Of a DNA stretch of 64,000 nt, positions 17,529 through 25,261 are shown piece after piece. Positions within the stretch are counted from its first letter, which is position 1, and the number at the start of each line of letters is the position of its first letter. The DNA comes from Bacteroidales bacterium. GTDB taxonomy: Bacteria; Bacteroidota; Bacteroidia; Bacteroidales; P3. Location of the stretch: positions 1 through 64,000 of the forward strand of contig JAFVBA010000003.1 in the NCBI GenBank assembly GCA_017480245.1. The letters run 5' to 3'. The notes beneath the pieces were generated by a model that was given only the letters and a program-made list of their open reading frames with translations, was not told the DNA's origin and searched no databases. The translations under genes and the position numbers were made by a program.

Positions 17529-17551
17529 AAAACATGAAAAAGAAAATTATT

Positions 17552-18418
17552 CTATCGCTTATCCAAGCCTGCTTCAATGAATGCCTTTTCCGCCATGTAG
17601 GATGAGCGAACCAAAGGACCGCTTTCTACATTTTTAAAGCCCATCTGCATTCCTATCTCCCTGTATTTAGCAAACTGTTCAGGGGTTACATATTCCACTA
17701 CATCCAAATGCTTCTTTGTCGGCTGTAAGTATTGTCCTATCGTAAAGAGTTGCACTCCTACCCCACGGACATCGTGCATTATTTCGGTTACTTCGTCCTC
17801 TGTTTCACCCAAACCGACCATTATTCCCGTCTTTGTAATAAAGCCTTTGTCAGAAGCGTATTTCAATGTTCTTAAACTTACATCGTATTTGGCACGGGAG
17901 CGTGTTGCATCACTAAGACGCTTTACCGTTTCCATATTGTGCGAAAATACATCGGGTTTTGAAGATAAGACTGTGTCAATAAGTTCTTCCCGTCCGTCAA
18001 AATCAGGAGTAAGTATCTCTATTGTAGTATTGGGATTTTCTTTTCTTATACACTCCACGGTTTTACGCCAATGTTCTGCGCCCTTATCGTCCAAATCGTC
18101 CCGATCTACCGAAGTTATAACGCAATGACGAAGTTTCATCAGTTTTACACTTTGTGCCACTTTCATAGGTTCGTTACTGTCAAGCGGCAATGGACGGCCC
18201 GTCATCGTAGCACAGAACTTGCACGAACGCGTGCATATATCGCCTGCAATCATAAAAGTAGCCGTTCCCATACCCCAGCACTTTGAGGCATTAGGACAAT
18301 GACCCGATGAACAGATTGTATGTAATTTGTTCATCTCTACTGTTTTCTTTACCTCAGTATAATGTTCCCCTGTCTCCAAAGATATTTTTAACCACTCAGG
18401 TTTGCGTAATGTTGCCAT
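17552..18418 (-). CDS. lipA: Lipoyl synthase
   Basis: This is a 288-residue radical-SAM enzyme. The auxiliary cluster cysteines appear in CSSGHCPNASKCW near residue 36. The radical SAM cluster is in GDICTRSCKFCAT, and the family-specific C-terminal RSSYMAEKAF is present. It inserts two sulfur atoms into octanoyl groups on lipoyl domains of 2-oxoacid dehydrogenases or the glycine cleavage H protein. Length is normal. It is monocistronic, with a -7 box about 30 bases upstream that overlaps a divergent promoter. Confidence 0.95.
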   Translation of the reverse strand: MATLRKPEWLKISLETGEHYTEVKKTVEMNKLHTICSSGHCPNASKCWGMGTATFMIAGDICTRSCKFCATMTGRPLPLDSNEPMKVAQSVKLMKLRHCVITSVDRDDLDDKGAEHWRKTVECIRKENPNTTIEILTPDFDGREELIDTVLSSKPDVFSHNMETVKRLSDATRSRAKYDVSLRTLKYASDKGFITKTGIMVGLGETEDEVTEIMHDVRGVGVQLFTIGQYLQPTKKHLDVVEYVTPEQFAKYREIGMQMGFKNVESGPLVRSSYMAEKAFIEAGLDKR

Positions 18419-18445
18419 AAAAAGTTAATTGTCTTTAATTTTTTG

Positions 18446-18453
18446 CAAAATTA
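18446..18453 (-). promoter_or_regulatory. -7 box for lipA
   Basis: TAATTTTG on the minus strand, with a TTTG at 18478-18475 placed 21 bases upstream as a -33 element. It is interlocked with the plus-strand promoter. Confidence 0.6.
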
Positions 18454-18466
18454 CAAAGAAAATCCG

Positions 18467-18474
18467 TATTTTTG
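18467..18474 (+). promoter_or_regulatory. -7 box for the DUF4160/DUF2442 pair
   Basis: TATTTTTG on the plus strand, with TTTG at 18442-18445 placed 21 bases upstream. The decayed gene begins 30 bases downstream. Confidence 0.55.
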
Positions 18475-18503
18475 CAAAAAATTAATCAACTATAACTATA
18501 CAA

Positions 18504-18716
18504 ATGGGGCAATTGGCATTTTTAAAAATGTTTTTGTTGGTATCAATACCTACTGATATGTTTGACAATCGCAGACATATTCATATATTTAGGAAAGGTA
18601 CAAGAAAAATGCACTCTGTTGCTAAGATTTGAATAGAAAAGAACGGGATTAAATGTATAGAAATAGCAGAATCTTTTAAAGGCGAGAAAACGATTGTAAA
18701 AAATTTAGAGGAGTAA
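18504..18716 (+). pseudogene. DUF4160-like gene with in-frame stop
   Basis: The frame reads 39 codons from ATG 18504 and then meets TGA, after which the same frame continues IEKNGIKCIEIAESFKGEKT to a TAA at 18714-18716. The block NRRHIHIFRKGTRKMHSVAKI-stop-IEKNGIKCIEI resembles DUF4160 proteins, where Trp (TGG) is expected at the stop, so a TGG to TGA change explains the break. DUF4160 genes are commonly paired with DUF2442 genes, as here, and such pairs are annotated as toxin-antitoxin-like. Family assignment is by memory of the motif. Confidence 0.55.
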
Positions 18717-18718
18717 TT

Positions 18719-19001
18719 ATGTGTAAGATAAATAATACAAATATAGGAATAAAGGATTTGAACTTTACTGATTATAAAGGGAAGATAGAGGCTTTTCTTT
18801 CGGACGGTCGTGTAGTTATCGTGCCTGTTTCATTTTTTCCAGACATAAAAAAAACTTACGGTAAAGCAACGTCAGGATTGGATGATATTAGATGACCAAT
18901 TTTTTACATTCAATGATTTAAGTAAAGTCTATTCCGTAACTGACTTGTTGAGAGTTTATTTTTCGCCTGTTATAATGCAGCAGTCGGTAAGTCGCTTATA
19001 A
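18719..19001 (+). pseudogene. DUF2442-like gene with frameshift
   Basis: ATG 18719 starts two bases after the DUF4160-like stop. It encodes IEAFLSDGRVVIVPVSFFPDIKK, where the DGR-x-hydrophobic-x-VP-x-SFFP block is the DUF2442 hallmark. At a run of eight A (18847-18854) the frame goes into a TGA. Removing one A restores LTVKQRQDWMILDDQFFTFNDLSKVYSVTDLLR, which is what follows in the family. The restored frame runs to a stop at 18999-19001, into the 3' end of rnc on the other strand. An assembly error in the A-run is possible, but the partner gene is also broken. Confidence 0.6.
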
Positions 19002-19705
19002 GTCTTTTCACTTGCCAATTGTTCGGCGGCTTTTATGGAAAAATCTATTGCCGTCTCCTGCGGGAAGGAATCAATAAAGATTTGGACTTTGTATTGTTTG
19101 CGTTTGTTATCCTCGGTTATATTTACGACTTGATAAGATATGCGGTGGCGGGTCTTTTGTCCCCAATCAATAATCTTACTCTTGTAGTTCCAATCTTTAG
19201 TTTCCATATCGGCAACATTCATATAGAAAGTAAAAATGCGGTTTATCAAAACCTTGTACGTAAAATCGTATCCCTTGTCCAGATATATAGCACCGGTCAG
19301 GGCTTCAAAGGCATCGCCCGACATAGATAAGTATCCTCCGCCGCGACCGTGTGTATATTCTATCAATTGTGCAAGACCTATTCTCTTGGATAGGGCATTC
19401 AATGAACTGCGGCTTACAATCTTGGAACGCATTTCAGTTAAGAATCCCTCTCCTTGATGAGGATATTTTTTGAAGAGGTAATCGCCGATGATAGTACTTA
19501 AAACCGTGTCGCCAAGGTATTCCAACCGTTCATTATTTACGCGGAAACCTTTGCTGTCTTTATGAGATTTGGATTTATGAATTAATGCCGTTTTATACAA
19601 AAGAATATTCCTGGGTTTTATCCCAAGAATATTCTTAAGAAATTTTAATAACTCTTTATCTTGTTCTGTTCTTGTGTCTTTGAAAAACAGAAACATATTA
19701 TTCAC
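18956..19705 (-). CDS. rnc: Ribonuclease III
   Basis: The 249-residue protein carries the RNase III signature NNERLEYLGDTVLSTIIGDYLF near residue 59. The second acidic site is in DAFEALTGAIYLDKG. The double-stranded RNA-binding domain is at the C-terminus (KQYKVQIFIDSF... AAEQLASEKTYKRL). It cuts double-stranded RNA in rRNA precursors and mRNA. Its ATG overlaps the fabF stop by 8 bases, so translation is probably coupled. Confidence 0.93.
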   Translation of the reverse strand: MNNMFLFFKDTRTEQDKELLKFLKNILGIKPRNILLYKTALIHKSKSHKDSKGFRVNNERLEYLGDTVLSTIIGDYLFKKYPHQGEGFLTEMRSKIVSRSSLNALSKRIGLAQLIEYTHGRGGGYLSMSGDAFEALTGAIYLDKGYDFTYKVLINRIFTFYMNVADMETKDWNYKSKIIDWGQKTRHRISYQVVNITEDNKRKQYKVQIFIDSFPQETAIDFSIKAAEQLASEKTYKRLTDCCIITGEK

Positions 19706-20948
19706 TTACCTTTTTGAAGCACAAAGATGCGTTATGACCTCCGAAACCGAACGTATTACTGATGGCAGCTTTGATTTCTCTTTGCTGAGCCTTGTTAAAC
19801 GTGTAGTTTAATGCAGGAAGGTTTTCGTCATCTGTGAAATGGTTGATAGTAGGAGGAACAATACCGTTGTAAATAGCCAAAGTAGTAGCCACGGCTTCGA
19901 TTGCACCGGCAGCACCAAGCAAATGACCTGTCATAGATTTGGTACTGTTGATGTTAATATTCTTTGCGTGGTCGCCGAATAGATTTACAATGGCTTTAAT
20001 CTCAGCAACATCTCCCAAAGGTGTGGATGTACCGTGAGTATTTATGTGGTCAATATCCTCTAACTTCAATCCTGCTTCTTCAACTGCCAAACGCATAGCA
20101 CGCATAGCCCCCAAACCTTCAGGATGAGGCGCTGTCATGTGATAAGCATCGGCTGTACAACCCGTACCTGCCAATTCAGCATAGATTTTTGCCCCTCTGG
20201 CTTTTGCATGTTCGTATTCTTCCAATACAAGTGCGCCTGCACCTTCACCAAGTACGAACCCGTCTCTGTCTTTATCGAACGGACGGGATGCAGTTGCAGG
20301 GTCGTCATTTCTTTGACTGATAGCCTTCATAGAAGAAAAGCCTCCCAGACCGGCATGTGTAACTGCGGCTTCGCTACCTCCCGAAATCATAACTTTAGCC
20401 TTGCCTAAACGGATGTACATAAAGGCTTCAGCCAAAGCATGTGCCGAAGAAGCGCACGCACTTACGGTACAGAAATTAACACCTCTGAATCCGTATTTCA
20501 TAGATATATGTCCGGCGCAAATATCTGCAATCATCTTAGGAATAAAGAACGGAGAAAAACGCAGAGTTCCGTCTCCATGGACGTAATCCGTGATTTCGTC
20601 TTCAAAAGTCTGAATACCGCCGATTCCCGATGCCCAAATAACACCTGCAAAATCCTTATCAATCTTTTCAACATCCAATCCGCTATCCTGCATAGCCTGG
20701 TCAGCAGCAACGATTCCGTATTGGGAAAATCTGTCGTACTTACGGATTTCTTTTCTGTCAAAATAATCTTCGCCTTTGAAGTTTTTAACCTCGCAAGCAA
20801 AGGTTGTCTTCGCATTAGTTGCGTCAAAATGAGTAATAGGTGCAGCACCACTTACACCGTTAATCAACCCCTGCCAGTATTCCTGAGCATTGTTGCCTAT
20901 CGGTGTAAGAGCGCCTAAACCAGTGATTACAACACGCTTCATTTCCAT
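19698..20948 (-). CDS. fabF: 3-oxoacyl-[acyl-carrier-protein] synthase II
   Basis: This is a 416-residue condensing enzyme. The nucleophile Cys is in FCTVSACASSAHALAEAF. The two catalytic His are in THGTSTPLGD and SMTGHLLGAAG. The C-terminal NTFGFGGHNASLCF is intact. It elongates acyl-ACP by two carbons in fatty acid synthesis. It lies 21 bases after acpP and overlaps rnc, the conserved acpP-fabF-rnc order. Confidence 0.96.
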   Translation of the reverse strand: MEMKRVVITGLGALTPIGNNAQEYWQGLINGVSGAAPITHFDATNAKTTFACEVKNFKGEDYFDRKEIRKYDRFSQYGIVAADQAMQDSGLDVEKIDKDFAGVIWASGIGGIQTFEDEITDYVHGDGTLRFSPFFIPKMIADICAGHISMKYGFRGVNFCTVSACASSAHALAEAFMYIRLGKAKVMISGGSEAAVTHAGLGGFSSMKAISQRNDDPATASRPFDKDRDGFVLGEGAGALVLEEYEHAKARGAKIYAELAGTGCTADAYHMTAPHPEGLGAMRAMRLAVEEAGLKLEDIDHINTHGTSTPLGDVAEIKAIVNLFGDHAKNININSTKSMTGHLLGAAGAIEAVATTLAIYNGIVPPTINHFTDDENLPALNYTFNKAQQREIKAAISNTFGFGGHNASLCFKKVSE

Positions 20949-20969
20949 AATGAAACAGAATTTGTTTAA

Positions 20970-21206
20970 TTATTTAGTAGCGTTTTCAATGTAAGCGATA
21001 GCATCACCTACGGTTGCAATCTTCTGAGCATCGTCATCAGGAATTGAAATATTGAATTCCTTCTCAAGTTCCATGATTAACTCAACTGTATCCAATGAGT
21101 CAGCTCCCAAATCACTTGTGAAATTAGCTTCAGGTGTAACCTGGCTTTCTTCAACTCCTAACTTATCTACAACGATAGCTATTACTTTTTTTGCAATTTC
21201 TGACAT
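20970..21206 (-). CDS. acpP: Acyl carrier protein
   Basis: The 78-residue acidic protein has the phosphopantetheine site [10 protein letters not shown] with Ser37. It carries fatty acyl chains as thioesters. It is the first gene of acpP-fabF-rnc and is divergent from the PurN fusion gene; a near-consensus -7 box (CAATTTTG) lies at 21251-21244. Confidence 0.97.
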   Translation of the reverse strand: MSEIAKKVIAIVVDKLGVEESQVTPEANFTSDLGADSLDTVELIMELEKEFNISIPDDDAQKIATVGDAIAYIENATK

Positions 21207-21472
21207 AATTTTATAAATTTTAATTAGTTAAAAATTAGGTTTGCAAAATTGCGACTTTTTTTTTAATTAGACAACATTTTTACTCCTAAAACGACACTTT
21301 CTTCAAAATCAATCTTGGTAATCAACCAATTACAAAAAGTCAAATTTGGTAAAAATTCTCTTTTTTGAGGAGTTTTTTCTACAAAAAGAAGAAAAATTTT
21401 AAAGATTTTCAGCATTACAAAAAATTTTTACGCCTTTTTTGAGTTATTAGTAAGGATAAATTTTGAAATTTT

Positions 21473-22486
21473 ATGAAAAAACTTGCTTTATTTGCATCTG
21501 GAAACGGTACTAACGTACAACAAATCAGCGAATACTTCATTGGCAGAGGTGAAATCACGGTTGATTGCGTAGTTGTCAATAAACAAAACATTTACGTTAT
21601 TGAAAGAGCCAAGAATTTAGGCATTGATTGTTTTTATTTCACCCGTGAGGATTTTTATTCCACCGATAAAGTCCTTGATTTGATGAAACAGCGCGGTATT
21701 GACTATATAATACTTGCGGGATTCCTTTGGTTAGTACCTGAAAACCTGTTAAAAAACTACGACCATAAGATAATAAACATCCATCCTGCGTTACTGCCTT
21801 CTTACGGCGGCAAAGGAATGTACGGACATCACGTTCATGAGGCAGTAATTGCGGCAAAAGAAAAGCAAAGCGGCATAACGATACATTATATTAATGAAAA
21901 ATACGATTCAGGCGATGTAATCTTTCAGGCGAAATGTGATATTAAACCAACGGATACGCCTGAGGATTTGGCAGCATCAATTCATACTTTGGAGAAAACC
22001 TATTTCCCTGAAATAATTGAGCGAACCGTTTTCCTGCAAACTGCAATAGAACTTGCGAAATCTAATGTTCATAGCGGTAAAGGGGGACCTTTTGGCGCCA
22101 TTATCACAAAAGACGGCAAAATCATCGCACAAGGCACCAACAGCGTTACTTCTACCAATGACCCGACCGCTCATGCCGAAGTCAATGCCATAAGAAACGC
22201 CTGCAAGGAGTTGAATGATTTTAATCTTTCGGGGTGTGAAATTTATACTTCGTGCGAACCGTGTCCTATGTGCTTAAGTGCGGTATATTGGGCGCGGATT
22301 GACAAAATTTATTACGCAGGTGACCAGAACGATGCCGCAAGGGGCGGTTTTGACGACTCATTTATATATAAAGAAATAGCACTTGACAAAAACAAACGCT
22401 CAATAAAAAGCGAGCAATTCTTAAAAGAAATGGGCAAAGAGCCGTTTGAAGAGTGGAATAACAAACAAGACAGAATTCAATATTGA
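21473..22486 (+). CDS. PurN-guanine deaminase fusion protein
   Basis: The 337-residue protein has two enzymes in one frame. Residues 1-187 match glycinamide ribonucleotide formyltransferase (PurN): ASGNGTNVQQI at the start, catalytic N102-I-H104, HPALLPSYGGKGMYG, and D145 in YDSGD. From about residue 188 a cytidine-deaminase-fold guanine deaminase follows without linker. It has H234-A-E236 and C264-P-M-C267 as zinc site and proton shuttle, and GFDDSFIYKEI, a guanine deaminase hallmark. So one protein would combine a step of purine synthesis with conversion of guanine to xanthine. Both active sites look intact. A lost stop codon by mutation or assembly error is the plain alternative. Confidence 0.9.
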   Translation: MKKLALFASGNGTNVQQISEYFIGRGEITVDCVVVNKQNIYVIERAKNLGIDCFYFTREDFYSTDKVLDLMKQRGIDYIILAGFLWLVPENLLKNYDHKIINIHPALLPSYGGKGMYGHHVHEAVIAAKEKQSGITIHYINEKYDSGDVIFQAKCDIKPTDTPEDLAASIHTLEKTYFPEIIERTVFLQTAIELAKSNVHSGKGGPFGAIITKDGKIIAQGTNSVTSTNDPTAHAEVNAIRNACKELNDFNLSGCEIYTSCEPCPMCLSAVYWARIDKIYYAGDQNDAARGGFDDSFIYKEIALDKNKRSIKSEQFLKEMGKEPFEEWNNKQDRIQY

Positions 22487-22530
22487 TAAAATAAATTTTT
22501 AATCACATATAATTGAATTATTATGCGATA

Positions 22531-22652
22531 ATAATTTTGAAAAACCTATGTTTTTTTAACGGAAAAACCCTGGTTTTTGGATTAAAAAACATAGGTTTTT
22601 TGATAAAAATACCAGGGTTTTTCAAAATTAAAGTGCGTGATTAATTTTGTAA
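22531..22652 (+). repeat. Four-module interleaved repeat, family B copy 1
   Basis: Modules run CCTATG (22540-22557), CCCTGG (22563-22580), CATAGG (22584-22602), CCAGGG (22605-22623), each set between A- and T-runs. Modules 1 and 3 are complementary over about 17 bp and modules 2 and 4 over about 13. The tail AATTAAAGTGCGTG is shared with copy 2, and the following TAATTTTG is the MATE promoter. Confidence 0.85.
22642..22649 (+). promoter_or_regulatory. -7 box for the MATE gene
   Basis: TAATTTTG ends seven bases before the MATE ATG, so transcription should start at or next to the start codon. It lies in the tail of repeat B1. Confidence 0.55.
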
Positions 22653-22655
22653 TAT

Positions 22656-23981
22656 ATGCAATACACAAGCCGAAACATATTAAAAATTACATTACCTGTC
22701 TTAATAAGTATGCTAATGGAGCAACTGTTAAGCATAACCGACACTGCATTTTTGGGAAGAGTGTCCCAAGTGGAATTGGGTGCGAGTGCGATAGCAGGAA
22801 TTATGTACATGACGGTTTCAACTGCAAGTTTCGGTTTTGCAATGGGCGCAGAAATAATGATAGGAAGGCGTAACGGCGAAAAGAATTACCATGCCATCGG
22901 AAATATATTCTATCAAGGATTGTATTTTCAACTGTTGATTACCGTTATTGCACTATTCTTTACTTCCTTATGTATGTCCGATATTTTTAAACGTATATTG
23001 GTTTCGCCCGATATATGCAAGGCTGCAACCTCTTACCTTGATTGGAGAATATACGGCTTTGTCTTTGCGGCAATATCAATGATGTACCGAACTTTTCTTA
23101 TGGGTACGGTGCAGACACGCTCACTTATCGGCAATTCTTTAGTACTCTTTGCCGCAAATTGTGTATTCAATTATATATTAATATTCGGCAAGTTGGGTTT
23201 TCCGCAATTGGGAATAACCGGTGCGGCAATCGGTTCATCACTTGCGGAAGCGGTAGGTTTGATATACTTTATTATCAGCACGAAAAGGCAAATTAATATA
23301 GGGAAATATGCTCTCAATAAATTACACCGGCCCGATTTTAAACTCTTGTGGCAAATATTGAAAATTTCTTTTTGGACTATGTCGCAGAGTCTGTTTGCCA
23401 TTGCAACGTGGTTTCTTTTCTATTTGTTTATTGAACATTTGGGAGAAACGCCTATTGCTGTTACCAACGTACTGCGCAGTGCCAATTCATTGATTTTTAT
23501 AATTTATTGTTCTTTTGCCTCAGTTACAAGTACTCTTGTCAGCAATCTTATGGGTGAAAATAAACAAGAGCAGATTATTCCCTTAATCCGTAAAAGCGTG
23601 AAGTTGTCTTATCTCTGTGTTTTGCCGTTTGCGGCGGTTTATCTGCTGTTTCCATCCTTTATAATGGGCATTTTCACCGATATAAACGAAGTAATATTGC
23701 AAGGAAAAGAGGTTATATGGGTTTTGTGTGTGATAACACTTATCGCAGCAGCCTCAAACGTATGGTATGATGCCATTGCAGGAACGGGAAACACCCGTAC
23801 GGTATTTTTTATTGAGATAACATCGCTCGTTGTTTATACATTATTTATATATGTTGTCATTTGGGTAAAACATTCACCGCTTACAATCTGTTGGTTTGCC
23901 GATGCAGTGTATTACTTTGTGATTTTAATTCTTTCACTTCTGTATTTCAAATTCTCAAAGTGGAGAGAAAGAAAAATATAA
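22656..23981 (+). CDS. MATE family multidrug/Na+ efflux protein
   Basis: The 441-residue protein has about twelve membrane segments in two similar halves. The N-terminus ITLPVLISMLMEQLLSITDTAFLGRVSQVELGASAIAG is the classic MatE start. It would export drugs or metabolites in exchange for Na+ or H+ across the inner membrane. The ATG at 22656 is the only sensible start because the next Met lies inside helix 1, yet the promoter -7 box ends only seven bases before it. It is followed by a weak hairpin and then the flavodoxin promoter. Confidence 0.9.
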   Translation: MQYTSRNILKITLPVLISMLMEQLLSITDTAFLGRVSQVELGASAIAGIMYMTVSTASFGFAMGAEIMIGRRNGEKNYHAIGNIFYQGLYFQLLITVIALFFTSLCMSDIFKRILVSPDICKAATSYLDWRIYGFVFAAISMMYRTFLMGTVQTRSLIGNSLVLFAANCVFNYILIFGKLGFPQLGITGAAIGSSLAEAVGLIYFIISTKRQINIGKYALNKLHRPDFKLLWQILKISFWTMSQSLFAIATWFLFYLFIEHLGETPIAVTNVLRSANSLIFIIYCSFASVTSTLVSNLMGENKQEQIIPLIRKSVKLSYLCVLPFAAVYLLFPSFIMGIFTDINEVILQGKEVIWVLCVITLIAAASNVWYDAIAGTGNTRTVFFIEITSLVVYTLFIYVVIWVKHSPLTICWFADAVYYFVILILSLLYFKFSKWRERKI

Positions 23982-24008
23982 TCGTATCTTAGATTTTTAC
24001 TTCCTGCC

Positions 24009-24030
24009 ATCTACTTATTTTTGAGTAGAT
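24009..24030 (+). terminator. Possible weak terminator after MATE
   Basis: ATCTACT/AGTAGAT hairpin followed by AAAATAATC; there is no clear T-run, so this may only be a structure. Confidence 0.35.
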
Positions 24031-24073
24031 AAAATAATCATTTATGAGTATTGCCCGAACTAATGAACGGTTG

Positions 24074-24081
24074 TAATTTTG
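24074..24081 (+). promoter_or_regulatory. -7 box for flavodoxin
   Basis: TAATTTTG about 47 bases before the flavodoxin start codon. Confidence 0.6.
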
Positions 24082-24127
24082 TAAAACTAAATTATAGTAG
24101 TACAAACACAAAAAAAATTAAAATAAA

Positions 24128-24634
24128 ATGAGGAAAACATGCATTATTTTCGGTTCTACAACCGGTACTTGCGAAAGTTTGGCATCCAAAATTGCAGATA
24201 AATTGGGTATTGCGGCAAATGACATCATCAACGTTAATGATTTCAAAGCCGAAATGTTGTCTGAGTACGATAATCTTATATTAGGAACTTCCACTTGGGG
24301 AGCGGGAGATTTGCAGGACGATTGGTACGGCGGCGGATTAAAGATTCTTCAATCCAATGACTTGACAGGTAAAACCGTCGCTTTATTCGGTTGCGGCGAC
24401 AGTGCATCTTACGGTGATACTTTCTGCGGAGGTATGGCAGAATTGTACGATGCCGTTAAGAAACAGGGAGCTAAGGTAATCGGAAGCGTAGATGCCGACA
24501 ACTATTCCTATGAAGCGTCCGCTGCGGTGATAAATGATGAATTTGTCGGATTGGCTCTGGACGAAGATAACGAAAGTAATCTTACCGATGAGCGTATTGA
24601 AAAATGGGTTGAGCAAATAAAAAATAATCTTTAA
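24128..24634 (+). CDS. fldA: Flavodoxin, long-chain
   Basis: This is a 168-residue cytoplasmic flavodoxin. The FMN phosphate loop is FGSTTGTCESLA at residues 8-19. The flavin-stacking loops are TSTWGAGDLQDDWYGG and GCGDSASYGDTFCGG. The inserted last strand marks the long-chain type. It is a one-electron carrier that can stand in for ferredoxin. The next gene (DUF2023) starts five bases after the stop, a pairing seen across Bacteroidota. Confidence 0.93.
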   Translation: MRKTCIIFGSTTGTCESLASKIADKLGIAANDIINVNDFKAEMLSEYDNLILGTSTWGAGDLQDDWYGGGLKILQSNDLTGKTVALFGCGDSASYGDTFCGGMAELYDAVKKQGAKVIGSVDADNYSYEASAAVINDEFVGLALDEDNESNLTDERIEKWVEQIKNNL

Positions 24635-24639
24635 CCGTT

Positions 24640-24990
24640 ATGTTGCAATCAGAAGTAATGCCAATGGATTTAAAAGTACTGTCAGAACAAATTTATCAGT
24701 ACAAAAAAGGTGTAAGACGCTTATCTCTTTACACTTTCAACAAGAAATACGAACAGTTGGCTATTACACGGCTGCAACATCAAAATATAAGTTATTTAAT
24801 TCAACCTGTTACTAAAACAACTATTAATCTATTTTTCGGAAGACAAGAATGTCTGAATACAATATCCCATATTATAGACCGTCCTTTATGTAAGATTTCT
24901 CCGGAAGAGGATTTTATTTTAGGAACATTGCTGGGCTATGATATATGTTTGCAATGTGAAAGATATTGTTCAAGAAAAAATTTAAAATAG
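24640..24990 (+). CDS. DUF2023 family protein linked to flavodoxin
   Basis: The 116-residue protein has LSEQIYQYKKGVRRLSLYTF near the start and PEEDFILGTLLGYDICLQCERYC near the end, as in DUF2023. The start could be any of Met1, Met7 or Met9. No cofactor motif is clear apart from the C-terminal cysteines (C-L-Q-C-E-R-Y-C). Its tight linkage to flavodoxin suggests that it acts on or with flavodoxin; this is inference. Confidence 0.75.
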   Translation: MLQSEVMPMDLKVLSEQIYQYKKGVRRLSLYTFNKKYEQLAITRLQHQNISYLIQPVTKTTINLFFGRQECLNTISHIIDRPLCKISPEEDFILGTLLGYDICLQCERYCSRKNLK

Positions 24991-25011
24991 TTTCATGTTA
25001 GATTGTTGGTC

Positions 25012-25055
25012 AATGGTATCGGTGTTTCTGCATTTGATACCATTTACTTTTTGTC
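25012..25055 (+). terminator. Terminator after flavodoxin-DUF2023
   Basis: Perfect AATGGTATC/GATACCATT stem (25012-25020, 25036-25044) followed by TACTTTTTGTC. Confidence 0.75.
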
Positions 25056-25111
25056 AGACTTCCACTGCATAATATCAAAATCCAAAAGCCTAAAACTTAA
25101 TACTAAAAAAT

Positions 25112-25175
25112 CCTTTTCTGAAAATAATTTTGAAAAACCTATGTTTTTTCAAATTAAAGTGCGTGTTAATTTTTT
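25112..25175 (+). repeat. Family B repeat, deletion derivative (copy 2)
   Basis: It holds only module 1 (GAAAAACCTATGTTTTTT) joined directly to the copy 1 tail (CAAATTAAAGTGCGTG). The join falls in the T-runs, as if modules 2-4 were deleted between them. Confidence 0.7.
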
Positions 25176-25226
25176 AAAATTCGGTTTTATTTTTTGTTTA
25201 TTGCGAATTAATATCCGATTATTTAG

Positions 25227-25234
25227 TAATTTTG
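25227..25234 (+). promoter_or_regulatory. -7 box for the nucleosidase gene
   Basis: TAATTTTG, with the start codon 28 bases downstream. Confidence 0.55.
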
Positions 25235-25261
25235 CGGTGAGATAACAAAGAATTTAAGCAA

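Noticed and set aside
25003-25245. 80-residue frame after DUF2023
   Set aside because: It covers the terminator and the family B repeat derivative and has no coding character.
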